Source: Deltaproteobacteria bacterium (GTDB taxonomy: Bacteria > Myxococcota_A > Polyangia > Haliangiales > Haliangiaceae). From it: 64,000 bases of DNA. Position 1 is the stretch's first letter. Every line of letters starts with the position of its first letter. The translations under genes and the position numbers were made by a program. The stretch spans positions 62,001 through 126,000 of the forward strand of contig JANXOM010000013.1 in NCBI GenBank assembly GCA_025353585.1, in the 5' to 3' direction. The notes below the pieces were generated by a model. It was not told the origin of the DNA and ran no database searches. It saw only the letters and a list, made by a program, of their open reading frames with translations. Below are positions 27,875-41,434 of the stretch, piece after piece.

Positions 27875-29155
27875 ATGAAGCGACTCGGTCCGATTGTTCT
27901 GGCGCTCGTGGGTGCGGTGGCGGCCTGCGGCGACGATGGGAGTTCTCAACTCGGTCACGATGCTGGCCACGGCTCGGACGCGGGGATCGACTCCACGCCG
28001 CGGCCGCTCACCGACGTGGTCATCACGAACCAGGGCGCCACGCCCGACATCTACGAGTACCGCGACGGCAGCGGCGACTGGCAGGACGTCGACGCGCCGG
28101 ACGCGAACGGCCACTCGACGATCCACGTCACGAATGACTTCACCGTGCTCGCGCTGTGCGCCGGCGATGGCAGCGCCGTGAGGGCGGTGGCCGTGAACGC
28201 CGCGATCGCCGACCAGGCGGCATTCATCGACTGCTTCCCGCCCTCGACGGATAGCGGCAGCGCCGCGCAGACCGTCCCGGTGACGGGCACGATGGCGCAG
28301 GGCGGCTCGCTGAGCTTGGGGACCGAGACGGTCAGCAGCACGACGTCGCCGTGGACGGTCAACGTCAGCGTCCCCACCGGGACGTACGACGCCGCCGGCT
28401 TCGACACCGCGCACACGAAGATGCTGATCCGCCGCGGCATCGTCGTCAGCGGCCCGCTCGCCGTGACGCCCGCGTTCGACCTCACGACCGAGGGCGCGGC
28501 GCTCGGCGGGAGCACGCCGGCCGTCCCCGGGCTGATCCCCGACGCGCAGACGCAGCTCCTGACGCTACTCTTCACGCAGAACGCCTTCGTGAACCTGGGC
28601 GCGGGCTCGGGCTCCGGCGAGCTCGTGACCGCGCCGCTCTCGCTCGTCTCCCCGAACGACTTCGAGGAGAGCGAGTACCTCGCGTTCAACGCAGCGGACG
28701 AGCAGTTCGCGATCATGCAGGGACAGGGTTCGGGCGCGAACGCCCTCGTCGTGCCGGCGACCCTCGCGATGCTCTCGCCGATCACCGGCATCACGTTCTC
28801 CGCCGAGACCGGCACACGCCGCGCGCACTGGACCACGACGCCCGCGCTCGGCGACATCACGCTCGACGTGCAGAGCCAGACGCAGGAGCTGATCGCCATC
28901 GCGACCCAGAACTGGGTCGCGGCGACCGGCGCGACGAGCCTCGCCTTCGACACGACGGCGAGGGGCTTCAAGAACCTCTGGTTCATCGACACCACGAAGC
29001 AGTTCTTCGCGCTGCTCTCGCAGTCGAGCGTGGACGCGACGACCAACGTGCAGTACGGCGTGGCGACCGCGGACCCCAGGACGGCGCTCGCGCTCCGCGG
29101 GCAGGTGCAGCGGGAGCGCATCCGCCACCGCCGGCTGCTCCGCGCGCGCCGCTGA
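27875..29155 (+). CDS. Surface lipoprotein of unknown function
   Basis: The 426-residue product has a lipoprotein signal (GAVAAC) followed by an Asp/Gly/Ser linker typical of myxobacterial lipoproteins (GHDAGHGSDAGIDS). The rest is beta-rich and Ser/Thr/Ala-rich with no recognised domain. The tail is Arg-rich (QRERIRHRRLLRARR), unusual for a secreted protein and possibly a read-past or surface-charge feature. It begins 35 bp after the SNF2 gene and converges on the small gene at 29161. Two cysteines (LALCAGD and FIDCFPP) may pair. Confidence 0.72.
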   Translation: MKRLGPIVLALVGAVAACGDDGSSQLGHDAGHGSDAGIDSTPRPLTDVVITNQGATPDIYEYRDGSGDWQDVDAPDANGHSTIHVTNDFTVLALCAGDGSAVRAVAVNAAIADQAAFIDCFPPSTDSGSAAQTVPVTGTMAQGGSLSLGTETVSSTTSPWTVNVSVPTGTYDAAGFDTAHTKMLIRRGIVVSGPLAVTPAFDLTTEGAALGGSTPAVPGLIPDAQTQLLTLLFTQNAFVNLGAGSGSGELVTAPLSLVSPNDFEESEYLAFNAADEQFAIMQGQGSGANALVVPATLAMLSPITGITFSAETGTRRAHWTTTPALGDITLDVQSQTQELIAIATQNWVAATGATSLAFDTTARGFKNLWFIDTTKQFFALLSQSSVDATTNVQYGVATADPRTALALRGQVQRERIRHRRLLRARR

Positions 29156-29160
29156 CCGCG

Positions 29161-29502
29161 TCAGGTCATCGGCGAGAGCCGCAGGATCTTGCCGAACACG
29201 TCCCCGCTGTCGGGATCGATCGCCGGATCGATGAACAAGCGGGTGACGGCGGTCGTGCGCAGGCCGTCGAGCATCTCGTCGGAGAGCAGCGCGCCCGCGT
29301 CCAGCCCGACGGCGAACAGCTCCTCGCCGTTGCCCATCGCGGTCGCGAACGTCTCCGCCACCTGCCCCGACGAGAACAGAAAGCCGTATGGCCGTCGGCA
29401 CCACATGTCCGTGCCGTTCGAGGTCAGGTACCAGATCCGCGGCGGCAGCAGCGCCACGAGCTGCGCCATCGTGACGTCCTCGGGGCCGGTCGGGTCGCTC
29501 AT
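29161..29502 (-). CDS. Small protein of unknown function
   Basis: The 113-residue soluble product starts at the ATG that gives good codon bias; a longer in-frame version to 29571 adds a poorly biased Arg-rich piece. It has a Trp/Tyr-rich front (PRIWYLTSNGTDMWCRRPYGF), a mid helix with GEELFAVGLDAGALLSDEML, and an Asp-rich end (IDPAIDPDSGDVFGKIL). No family is recognised. It is divergent from the potassium-channel gene; the 119-bp gap between them (29503-29621) presumably carries both promoters. Confidence 0.6.
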   Translation of the reverse strand: MSDPTGPEDVTMAQLVALLPPRIWYLTSNGTDMWCRRPYGFLFSSGQVAETFATAMGNGEELFAVGLDAGALLSDEMLDGLRTTAVTRLFIDPAIDPDSGDVFGKILRLSPMT

Positions 29503-29621
29503 CCGCGCACCGTCGCACGAGCGAGGAGGCAGATCTCGAAATCTTGTCGACGTTCCGCCGACGAGGTTCACCCTGCTCCGAGCGGGTCCCGCGCGGACGA
29601 GATGCGTGCGATAAACCGCGC

Positions 29622-30536
29622 ATGACGTCGCTCACGACGCCTCCCAAGGGCGCCCGCAAGGTCACCCAGCAGGACTCGACCTTCTACGTGATCGGCGACG
29701 AGCGCCATCCGATCCGCGACGCGTACCACACGTTCCTCAAGGCCCCGTGGGCCGTGTCGATCGCGTTCATCGCGGCCGCGTTCTTCGCCGCGAACCTCGT
29801 GTTCGCCGGCATCTACATGCTCGTCGGCGGCGTCGGCGGGGCGCGCGACAACTCGTTCTTCGACATGTTGTCGTTCAGCGTCCAGACGATGGGCACCGTC
29901 GGCTACGGCGTGATGCATCCCGATAGCCACGGCGCGAACATCGTCATGATCATCGAGTCGATGGTCGGCATCATCGTCACCGCGCTCGCCACGGGGCTCG
30001 TGTTCGCGAAGTTCTCGCGGCCGACCACGCGTGTCGCGTTCTCGAAGTCCGCCGTGATCACGCAGTTCGAGGGCAAGCGCACGCTGATCTTCCGCGTCGG
30101 CAACCGGCGCGGCAACGTCATCATCGAGGCGAAGCTGCACGTCGTCATCGTGGTGACGGCGCAGACCGCGGAGGGCGAGACGTTCTACAAGGCGCACGAC
30201 ATCAAGCTCGTGCGCGACCGCCAGGTCGGCATGACGCGCGGCTGGACGGTGATGCACACCATCGACGAGACGAGCCCGCTCTTCGCGATCGACTCGCCCG
30301 ACGGGATGAAGGCGGCCGAGCTCGAGATCTTCATCTCGCTGACCGGCACCGACGACATCTCGATGCAGCAAGTCCACACGATCCATCACTACCTCGACGG
30401 GGACATCGTGTGCGGTCACCGCTTCGTCGACCAGCTGCGGCCGCTGCCGAACGGCGAGTTCTTGCTCGACCTCCGCAACTTCCACGTGACCGAGCCGGAC
30501 ACCAGCGCGCGGCCCGGGCTAGGTTCCCCGCCATGA
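29622..30536 (+). CDS. Inward-rectifier-type (KirBac) potassium channel
   Basis: The 304-residue protein has two membrane helices (about 43-68 and 104-130) flanking a pore loop with the selectivity filter TVGYG at 92-96, followed by a cytoplasmic beta-rich Kir domain (LIFRVGNRRGNVIIEAKLHV, HTIDETSPLFAID, ELEIFISLTGTDD). This is the complete KirBac architecture and normal length. It should conduct K+ gated by its cytoplasmic domain. It overlaps the next gene by four bases (ATGA), coupling it to a peptidyl-prolyl isomerase lipoprotein. Confidence 0.95.
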   Translation: MTSLTTPPKGARKVTQQDSTFYVIGDERHPIRDAYHTFLKAPWAVSIAFIAAAFFAANLVFAGIYMLVGGVGGARDNSFFDMLSFSVQTMGTVGYGVMHPDSHGANIVMIIESMVGIIVTALATGLVFAKFSRPTTRVAFSKSAVITQFEGKRTLIFRVGNRRGNVIIEAKLHVVIVVTAQTAEGETFYKAHDIKLVRDRQVGMTRGWTVMHTIDETSPLFAIDSPDGMKAAELEIFISLTGTDDISMQQVHTIHHYLDGDIVCGHRFVDQLRPLPNGEFLLDLRNFHVTEPDTSARPGLGSPP

Positions 30537-31027
30537 TCCGCGCTGCCCTCCTCGCCGTCTGTCTCGCCGCGTGTGGCCCGGGGATGAAGGGCGGCCCGGG
30601 GATGAACAACTCGATGACCGGCCCCGGCGTGACGCCGCAGGCGTCGGAGGTCGTGTCCGCGGACATCCTGGCGCGCGAGCCGCTGACGAACCTCGCCCAC
30701 GTCAAGCATATCCTCATCGGCTGGAAGGAGCTCGCCGACGCCTACGGCGGACACATCAATCCGCGCGCCGACAAGCGCACGAAGGCGGACGCCGAGGCCA
30801 AGGTCCGCGAGGTGCTCGCGAAGCTCAAGGGCGGCGCCGACTTCGACGCCGTGATGAAGGCCGACTCCGAGGACGGCGGCAGCTCCCAGAACGCGCACAT
30901 CTACGAGGTCTCGCCCGACGCGCAGCTCGTCATCGAGTTCCGCCTGATGGGCATGCGCCTGCACACGGGCGAGATCGGCGTGGTGCAGAGCGACTACGGC
31001 TTTCACATCGTCAAGCGCGTCGATTAG
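30533..31027 (+). CDS. Parvulin-type (PpiC) peptidyl-prolyl isomerase lipoprotein
   Basis: The 164-residue product has a lipoprotein signal (CLAACG). Residues about 55-164 form a rotamase domain: AHVKHILIGWK, AEAKVREVLAKLKGGADFDA, the acidic EDGGSSQNA in place of the usual SxDxGS, FRLMGMRLHTGEIG and the ending QSDYGFHIVKR. It should assist folding of envelope proteins from the membrane surface. The start overlaps the Kir channel stop, an unusual partnership. The Met/Gly linker after the lipobox (GPGMKGGPGMNNSM) is low-complexity. Confidence 0.9.
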   Translation: MIRAALLAVCLAACGPGMKGGPGMNNSMTGPGVTPQASEVVSADILAREPLTNLAHVKHILIGWKELADAYGGHINPRADKRTKADAEAKVREVLAKLKGGADFDAVMKADSEDGGSSQNAHIYEVSPDAQLVIEFRLMGMRLHTGEIGVVQSDYGFHIVKRVD

Positions 31028-31039
31028 CGCTCGGCGCGG

Positions 31040-32413
31040 TCATGGCGCCATCACGGCGGCCCGGAAGATCTGTGCTGAGTCGGTCGTGCCGACGCGCCCG
31101 CCGAAGCTGAACACCGATGCTCCGACGAGCGCAAACGAGGGTATGGAGCGGGCGTCCGGCAGCGTCCCGGCAGCGCCGAACGGGCCGAGCGTGCCGTCGG
31201 CGAGGACCGAGGCGCCCTCGACCGACGCCAGGCCGCCGCCGATGGCATATGCGCGGTCCCCGACGCTCACAAAGCACTGCTGAAGCTCGCGGGCGTTCAC
31301 GAGGTGCGTGTCCAGGACAGTAGTGAACGGGCCAAGAGTGCCGTCGCCATGAACGGCCGCGCGTTCGACGGAGGCGAGAACGCTGTTGTCCGGCGCGACG
31401 CCCCCGACGACGTACAGGAACGACTTCGTGACGAGGGCCCCGACTCCGGCGCGTGCCGCTGACAGCGACGGGGCCGCGCTGAACGCGGACAGATTGCCGG
31501 CGCTATCGATCGACGCGCGCTGGACCGTGGCGCGGGTCGTAGTTCCGGTACTTCCGCCGATCACGTACAGCGAGTTGCCGATAATCGCCACGGCGGCCCC
31601 GCTCAGCCCCTCGGGAAGGGTTCCGTTCGGGATCACGGCGAAGGCCCCGAGCGAGCCGTCCGCGTTGATCGACGCGCGCTCGATGCTGTTGTGCGGTGTG
31701 CCGTTCGTATCGCCGCCGATGACGTAGAGAAACGAGCCGATCACGAGCGCCGCGTTCGAGGCGCGCGACGTCGTCATCGTGCCAGCGAGCACGAACGTCC
31801 CGAGCGAGCCATCGGCGTTCACCTGAGCCCGGTCGACGCTGGCCAGGTACCCGCCACCGCCGTTGTTGCTGAAGCCGCCGATCACGTAGACCGAGCTCCC
31901 AGCTTGTACTTCCGTGGAGGCGAACCGGCCAAAGCGCAGTGGCGTGGTCGTGAGCGCCATCGACTGGAGGGACAAAGTCCCGGAGCCAACCGTGAACGAA
32001 AGTGCGCCCACCGTCGCGCCACCCGTCGTGACGGAAAGCGCGCCGCTCGCGCTCGCCGATGGGACGACGACGGACACGCGGTTCGTGCCGAGCGCCGTTG
32101 CCGCGACATCGCCGCCCGCGCCAGGGAAGTGGACGATCGTCGGCGAGCCAAAATTGCCTTCGAGAACGAGCGTGTTGCCCGCGCTCGCGATGCTCGTGTT
32201 GCTCGCGAGGAGCTGACATTCTCCGCTGCACGCGACAAGCGGCGTTGCGTCGGCAGGCGGAGACGTGTCGGGCGCCGCGTCGCGGAAGCGCGCATCGGCC
32301 GGGGCGGCGTCGGCCGAGCCGCCCGGCGGCGCGTCCACGCCGGACAGGCCGGGATCCTTGTAGCTGCAAGCGGAGAGCACGCACAGGCCGAGAGCGAACG
32401 CTGACCTCATCAT
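31040..32413 (-). CDS. Kelch-type beta-propeller lipoprotein with IPT/TIG-like domain
   Basis: The 457-residue product has a lipobox (VLSAC) and an Asp/Ala/Pro-rich linker. Residues about 60-150 look like an IPT/TIG Ig-like domain (LVLEGNFGSPTIVHFPG). From about 165 on, six Kelch-like blades follow with VYVIGG / LYVIGG / LYVVGG and the repeated [VI][NS][AS]DGSLGxF and DGTLGPF elements. It is a predicted surface propeller for binding ligands. It converges with the PpiC gene (12 bp apart) and diverges from the FHA/sigma-54 activator. Confidence 0.85.
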   Translation of the reverse strand: MMRSAFALGLCVLSACSYKDPGLSGVDAPPGGSADAAPADARFRDAAPDTSPPADATPLVACSGECQLLASNTSIASAGNTLVLEGNFGSPTIVHFPGAGGDVAATALGTNRVSVVVPSASASGALSVTTGGATVGALSFTVGSGTLSLQSMALTTTPLRFGRFASTEVQAGSSVYVIGGFSNNGGGGYLASVDRAQVNADGSLGTFVLAGTMTTSRASNAALVIGSFLYVIGGDTNGTPHNSIERASINADGSLGAFAVIPNGTLPEGLSGAAVAIIGNSLYVIGGSTGTTTRATVQRASIDSAGNLSAFSAAPSLSAARAGVGALVTKSFLYVVGGVAPDNSVLASVERAAVHGDGTLGPFTTVLDTHLVNARELQQCFVSVGDRAYAIGGGLASVEGASVLADGTLGPFGAAGTLPDARSIPSFALVGASVFSFGGRVGTTDSAQIFRAAVMAP

Positions 32414-32558
32414 GGCCGCGGGTAAGAGCAGCCTGCGTGCCACGCGCGGACGGGCAAGCACCGCCTGCACGGGCGCCCGGGCGGGCAAGTCTCGCCCGGC
32501 CGAGCAAGAGTTGCCGGGCCAGCGGGCGTCCGAGATCCCGCGTGCCCCAACCGTGCGC

Positions 32559-32574
32559 TGGCACATCGCGTGCT
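32559..32574 (+). promoter_or_regulatory. Candidate sigma-54 promoter
   Basis: TGGCACATCGCGTGCT fits the -24/-12 pattern: GG and GC elements exactly 10 bases apart, with full TGGCAC and one change (GTGCT for TTGCT) in the -12 box. It lies 44 bp upstream of the GTG start of a sigma-54-activator gene, predicting a transcript start about 30 bp before the gene. The rest of the divergent gap (32414-32558) shows only GC-rich sequence with CGGGCAAG and GCAAG-type repeats. Confidence 0.55.
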
Positions 32575-32617
32575 CTTGGTGTGGTGTGGCCAGAGCCCGT
32601 GATAGCGTCGGCGCGCT

Positions 32618-34380
<1,763 letters not shown>

Positions 34381-34384
<4 letters not shown>

Positions 34385-37300
34385 GCTGGACCCCGCCGCC
34401 GGAGTTCGAGGAGTACCGCATCGTGCGGCCGCTCGGCGCCGGCGCGATGGGCCAGGTCTTCCTCGCGCACGACACGCTGCTCGACCGCGCCGTCGCCATC
34501 AAGTTCATCCTCGCGCTCGACGCCGGGGACGCCGCCCGCGAGCGCTTCTTCACCGAGGCGCGGGCCGTCGCGCGGCTCTCGCACCCGAACGTCGTCGCGA
34601 TCCATCGCGTCGGCGAGGTCGCGAAGCGGCCGTACCTCGTCTCGGAGTACGTGCGCGGCGCGTCGCTCGACAGCGCCGCCAAGCCGATGCCGTGGGAGCG
34701 CGCGCTCAAGATCGGCCTCGGGCTCGCGCGCGGCCTCGCGTCGGCTCATCGGCGCGGCGTGCTCCACCGCGACATCAAGCCCGCGAACGCCGTCGTCACC
34801 GACGCCGACGACGCGAAGCTCCTCGACTTCGGCCTCGCGAAGCTCGTCGAGTCGACAGAGACGAGCCGCCCCCCGAGCGTCCGGCGCGACCCGGTCGTGC
34901 GCGTGCGCGAGCCACAGGATGAAGTCGATGCGCACGCGACGGTCTCGCTGCACGTGGCCGGCCCGGTCCCGCGCGCGCCGGCCGCCGCCGCTGCCGCTGC
35001 GCTCGCCGCGACGGGCATCCCCGAGGTCGGCATCTCGCCCGCGCTCACCGCCGACGGCGCCATCGTCGGCACGCCGCTCTACCTCGCGCCCGAGCTGTGG
35101 CGCGGCAAGCCCGCCTCCCCGCGCAGCGACGTCTATTCCCTCGGCGTCGTCCTCTACGAGCTCCTGTCCGGTCGCGCGCCGCACGCCGGGGTCCCCGTCA
35201 CCGTGCTCTCCGAGCGCGCGTGCGAGACCGACGCCACGCCGCTCGCCTCGCTCGTGCGCGACATCCCCGCGCGCTTCGCCGACCTGATCGACGCGTGCGT
35301 CAGCCGCGATCCTCAGCGCCGGCCCGCCTCCGGTGACGCGCTGTGCGATCTCCTCGAGGCGCTGACCGCGGGCGCGACCTCCGCGATCCACGGCAGCCCG
35401 TACCGCGGCCTCTCGACGTTCGAGGCCGAGCACCGCGGGCTCTTCTTCGGCCGCACCGAGGACGGGCGGGCCGTCGTGGACCGGCTGCGCACGGAGATGT
35501 TCGTCGTGGTCGCGGGCGACTCCGGCGCCGGCAAGTCGTCGCTCTGCCGCGCGTCGGTCTTGCCCGCCGTGATGGAGCGCTCGCTCGCGGGCCGGCGCTG
35601 GCGTGTCGCCACGATGACGCCCGGCATCCACCCCGCCGCTGCGCTCGACGAGGCCCTCGCCGGCCCCACCGGCGAGGACGGCGTGCTCCTCTTCATCGAC
35701 CAGTTCGAGGAGCTGCTCACGGTCTCCGAGCCCGACGAGGCCGCCGCCGTCGCCGAGCGCATCGCCGCGATGTTCTCGGCCACCTCGGGCGTCCGCGTGC
35801 TCGCGAGCGCGCGCAGCGACTTCCTCGGCCGCCTCGCCGGCCTGCCCGGCCTCGGCGAGCTGATCGGCCGCGCGCTGTACCTCCTCGGCCCGCTCGCCGA
35901 GCGCGGCATGCGCGACGCGGTCGTCGGGCCGGCGCGCGCGCTCGGGTACGCGTTCGAGAGCCCCGACACGATCGAGGCGCTCGTCGCGTCGGGGCGCCGC
36001 AACCTGCCGCTGTTGCAGTTCACGCTCGCCGAGCTGTGGGACGCGCGGGACGAGAAGACGAAGCTCATCCCCGCCGACGCACTCGCGCGGATCGGCGGCG
36101 TGGCCGGCGCGCTGGCCCGCCGCGCCGACCAGGTGATGGCCGCGCTCGGCGAGGCGGATCGCGAGATCGCGTGGCGGGTGCTCGTGCGCCTGATGACGGC
36201 GGAGGGGACGCGCGCGGTCGTGGCGCGCGACCAGCTGGCCGAGCTCGGCGCCGACCGCGCGGCCGTCGAGCGCGTCGTGGAGCGGCTGCTGTCGGCGCGC
36301 CTGCTCGTCACGGCCGGCGGCGACTCGCACGTCGAGGTCGTCCACGAGGCGCTGTTCTCCGGCTGGCCGCGGCTCGTCGCGTGGCGCCGCGCCCACGAGC
36401 ACGACGCGCGCATGCGCGACCAGCTCGCCGAGGCGGCCCGGCGCTGGCGCGATCGTGGCGAGCGGAGGGGCATGCTGTGGCGGGACGACGCGCTGTCGGA
36501 GTTCCGCAGCTGGCGCGGGCGGTGGCTCGAGCCGCTGACCACGGCCGAGGAGAAGTTCGGGGCGGCGAGCCTGCAGCTCGCGCAGCGCACGAGCCGCACG
36601 CGGTGGACGCTGACGATGCTCGTCATCGCGGGCATGGCGCTCGCGATCGCGCTCCTCTATCGCGCCGATCGTCACACCGCGGCGCAGCGCAGCGAGGCCG
36701 AGCGCGAGAACCGCGCGCTCCTCGTGCAGCAGGGCCAGCGCGAGCTGGAGGCGGGGCACGCCGGCCGCGCGCTCGTGTACTTCACCGAGGTGCTCGCGTC
36801 GGGCGAGGACACGCCGGCGCTGCGGTACCTGATCGCGCGGGCGCTGTGGGTGCCCTCGCACGACGCCGGCGTCTTGATCCGCGAGCCGCACGGTCACTCG
36901 AACATGATCGCGTCGCCCGATGGCGAGCTGATCGCGAGCACCGAGCGCAACTTCGGCATCCGCGTCCTCCGCGATCTCGAGCCCGTGTTCGAGGCGAAGA
37001 TCGCCGGCGACCAGCAGTCCCCGCCCGTGTTCAGCCCCGACAGTCGCTGGCTCGCGCTCGTGGCCGCGGACTCCACCGTGCACCTCTGGGACCGCGCGAC
37101 GTGGCACGAGCGCACCGTCGCGGTCCCGCACCTCGCGGGCCGCAAGTATCCGGTGAACGACCTGCGCTTCTCGCCAGACAGCACCCAGCTCGCGATCGCG
37201 TTCGAGGATCGCGTGATCCGCGTGGTCGATGTGGCGCGCGCCGAGGTCGTGGCGAGCTTGCCGCTCTCGGTGGGCGAGATGACCTCGTCGGTGTGCGTCG

Positions 37301-38874
37301 GGTACTCGCACGATGGCTCGCTCATCCTCGGCGGCGACTACAAGGGCGAGCTGCGCGTGTGGGGCGCGGCCGACCATCGGCTCCGCGCCACGCGCCACGC
37401 GCCGGCGGGCAACTGCCTCATCATGACGGCGCGCAGATCGGCGCGCGTCTTCGTCGCGCAGGGCGCCCAGCTCGCCGGCTGGGACGACGTCGCCGCTGCC
37501 GAGCCGGTGTTCGCGCAAAGCGTCCAGGCGATGGGCATGAACACCATGGAGCTATCTCCGGACGAGTCCGAGCTCGTGACCACGAGCGCGGGCGGCACGA
37601 TCAAGCGCTGGACCGCGCAGACCGGCGAGCTCCTCGGCGAGGTCTCGATCAGCGGACAGCGCATGATCGGGCAAGGCCACTACGCGCCGGACGGCAAGCG
37701 CATCGTGTTCGTGGCCAGCGATGGCCTGTTCCGCGTCTGGGATGTCGCGGCCGATCGCATCGCGATGATGATCGAGACCGCGTGGCAGTCGGGCAACTCC
37801 GGCAGCTCGCCGTCGGGTGCGTTCGGGGGGCTGTTCACGACCGACGGTAGCCGCCTCGTGGCGGCGTCCGGCGTCGACGTTCGCCTCTACGACATCGGGC
37901 GCGAGCCGCTGTTCCATCAGATCACGCGGCCCGAGACGGTGATGATGGCGCGCCCGTCGTTCGACGGCCGGACGCTGGCCATCGGCGGCGACGTGGCGTT
38001 CGAGCTTCGCGACCTCGCGAGCGGCATGGTGCGCGCGCGCATCCCGCACCCCGATCGCATCTGGGACATCGAATGGACCCGCGACAACCAGCGGTTCGCG
38101 ACGGCCGGCGAAGGGATCCGCGTCCAGATCTACAGCGCCGCCGACGGCGCGCTGCTGCACGAGCTCGTCGGCCACACGGCCCGCATCACGCACGTCGAGT
38201 TCACGGCGGACGGCACGCGCCTCGCGACGGCCAGCGCCGATCAGACCGCGCGCGTGTGGGACACGGCGACGGGCGCCCTGCTGCAGACGCTGCCGCACTC
38301 GATCTCGGTGATGTCGACGCAGTGGTTACCGAACGGAGATCTGTTGTCGGCGCAGTACGACGGCGTGATCCGCCGCTGGGACACGCAGACCGGCAAGCAG
38401 ATCGGGCAGTTCGGCGATCCGACGACGCAGTACCTCGATCTGATGCTGTCGCCGGATGCGACGCAGCTCGCGATCGCCGGGCACGACGGGGTCGTGTCGC
38501 TGTGGGACGTGGCGACGGGGACGCGCGTGCGCACGTTCGTCGGGCACACCGGCCCGTGTACGGGCGTGACGTGGACGGCGGATGGCGGGCTCCTCGCGAG
38601 CTCGGGGGACGACGGCATGCTGTTCGTGTGGGACCCGACGACGGGCCGCGCGCTGGCCTCGACCGATGCCGGGCGTAACAGCGTGATGAGCATCTCGTGG
38701 ACCGCCAGCGGGGCGCACGGCGAGCAGCTCGTCACCTCGCGTACCGACGGGCGCGTCATCGTGTGGGACGAGTCGCGCGACGCGCACACGCTGCCGGAGC
38801 TGCGCGCGATCCTCGCCGCGCACGTGCCGTGGCAGCTCGTCGACGGCGTGCTCGTCGGAACGGAGCTGCGCTAG
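34381..38874 (+). CDS. Kinase-STAND ATPase-WD40 fusion protein
   Basis: The 1497-residue protein has a Ser/Thr kinase at about 11-330 ([25 protein letters not shown] near 128, LLDFGLAKL) with an enlarged segment of about 80 residues between DFG and PLYLAPE. An nSTAND1-type ATPase follows: [18 protein letters not shown], Walker [11 protein letters not shown] near 379, Walker [12 protein letters not shown] near 437. One membrane helix lies near 744-760 ([15 protein letters not shown]). From about 830 to the end are around eight WD40 repeats, such as [20 protein letters not shown]. It is a signalling receptor or scaffold, coupled to the FHA activator. The kinase and ATPase face the cytoplasm and the WD40 part would be outside. 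Confidence 0.95.
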
Positions 38875-39899
38875 AAGTGGCCGGCGAGGGCGAGGCCGGC
38901 CAGGTGCGGGCTCGCGAGCGGGGCCAGCGCGAGGCCCGGCGGTTGGGCCTGGGCTTCGGCGTGGCGCCCCCGGACGTAGAGGACGACGGCCGCGCCGGCG
39001 GACACGACGGCCGCGGCGCCGAGGCCCTCGGCGAGGTAGCGGCGGTGGTTGGCGGAGTCGAGGAGAGCGAGCTGCGACGTGCGGTCGGTCGCGGCCTTCG
39101 CGTCGTCGTAGGTGCGGCTCGCCGAGGCCTGGACGCCGAGGGCGGCGCCGCCGAGCGCGAGGGCGGCCACGCCGAAGGAGACCGGCAGGACCAGCGACGC
39201 GCGGTGCGGCGGCACGCGATCGGCGCGCGGGCTCGCGGGGACGGACGCGGGCGCGGCCGCCGGCGGCGCGGACGCAGATCCGGGGACGGCGGCCGGCGGC
39301 GGGATCACGGCGACCGGGGTCGGCTCGGACGAGCCGAGCGCGGGGACGTCGACCGACTGCGCGTCGTGCTCGGGACGCACGATGACGGTGGTGGTCCACT
39401 CGCGGCGGTCCGGCGCGCGCGCCGAGATCTTGTAGGTGCCGCCGTCGACGGGGAGCGCCTGGTTCCACGCGCCCGGCTCGACGCGGTCGTTATCGCGGAT
39501 CACCTCCAGCGCGGAGACCTCGCTCGCGGACGGGACGCGGATCGCGAGCGTCGACAGGCGCGGCTCGAGCTTGCCGGCCCGCGTCTTCACGAGGGCGCGC
39601 AGCTCCACGCTGCTGTCGTCGGTGAGCGCGCGGAGCTCCCGCTCCGCCTGCAGGTAGAGGCCCCACGCGGTCGCGTACTGCTGGTTCTTCTCGCGGCAAT
39701 CGGCGAGGTTGACGAGCGTGCTCGTCGCGGGCTCGAGCTTCTGGCTCGCGTCGAACGCGGCGCAGGCCTCGGCCAGCTTGCCGCTCTTCATGAGGGCCTT
39801 GGCCTGCGTGAAGAGGGTTTGCGCCTGGGCGCCGGAGGGATCGGCGAAGGCCGAGGAGGCCGAGACGAGGGACAGGAAGGTGACGGAGAGCTTGGTCAT
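38871..39899 (-). CDS. Secreted TPR-like/PEGA-like protein with C-terminal membrane segments
   Basis: The 342-residue product has a signal peptide (ending SSAFA). A TPR-like front (LFTQAKALMKSGKLAEACAA, TLVNLADCREKNQQYATAWG) precedes a PEGA-like beta domain (EVIRDNDRVEPGAWNQALPV, then GTYKISARAP). A Pro/Ala linker and two hydrophobic helices follow (LPVSFGVAALALGGAALGV and GLGAAAVVSAGAAVVLYV). This arrangement is common in myxobacterial proteins beside Hanks kinases. Its stop TAG shares CTAG with the stop of the convergent kinase-STAND gene. It lies 5 bp after the kinase gene at 39905, so both are probably one operon. Confidence 0.85.
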   Translation of the reverse strand: MTKLSVTFLSLVSASSAFADPSGAQAQTLFTQAKALMKSGKLAEACAAFDASQKLEPATSTLVNLADCREKNQQYATAWGLYLQAERELRALTDDSSVELRALVKTRAGKLEPRLSTLAIRVPSASEVSALEVIRDNDRVEPGAWNQALPVDGGTYKISARAPDRREWTTTVIVRPEHDAQSVDVPALGSSEPTPVAVIPPPAAVPGSASAPPAAAPASVPASPRADRVPPHRASLVLPVSFGVAALALGGAALGVQASASRTYDDAKAATDRTSQLALLDSANHRRYLAEGLGAAAVVSAGAAVVLYVRGRHAEAQAQPPGLALAPLASPHLAGLALAGHF

Positions 39900-39904
39900 G
39901 GTGG

Positions 39905-41305
<1,401 letters not shown>

Positions 41306-41319
41306 CCGCGGCCTCCTAC

Positions 41320-41335
41320 AGCACCTGCCGTGCCA
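41320..41335 (-). promoter_or_regulatory. Possible sigma-54-like promoter of the 39905-41305 kinase
   Basis: On the minus strand TGGCACGGCAGGTGCT has GG and GC 10 bases apart, and the same TGGCAC/GTGCT boxes as the candidate at 32559-32574. The predicted transcript start (about 41309) would leave almost no leader before the ATG at 41305, cutting off its GGAGG. Use would therefore favour the second ATG at 41278 or a leaderless message. This conflict makes the call uncertain. Confidence 0.3.
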
Positions 41336-41408
41336 CGCGGCGCTCGCGTGCGCGTGTCCGCTGCGCACGGGTCGCGGCACGTCTGACCGTCGCGCCTGCC
41401 GCAAGCGT

Positions 41409-41420
41409 TGCCTATAGGCA
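41409..41420. promoter_or_regulatory. 12-bp palindrome upstream of the kinase gene
   Basis: TGCCTATAGGCA is a perfect palindrome about 105 bp upstream of the kinase start and 15 bp from repeat copy C. It is AT-richer at its centre than anything nearby. It could be an operator for a dimeric regulator of the kinase gene. No second copy is seen in the window. Confidence 0.3.
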
Positions 41421-41434
41421 GGAGTTGCCGGGAC

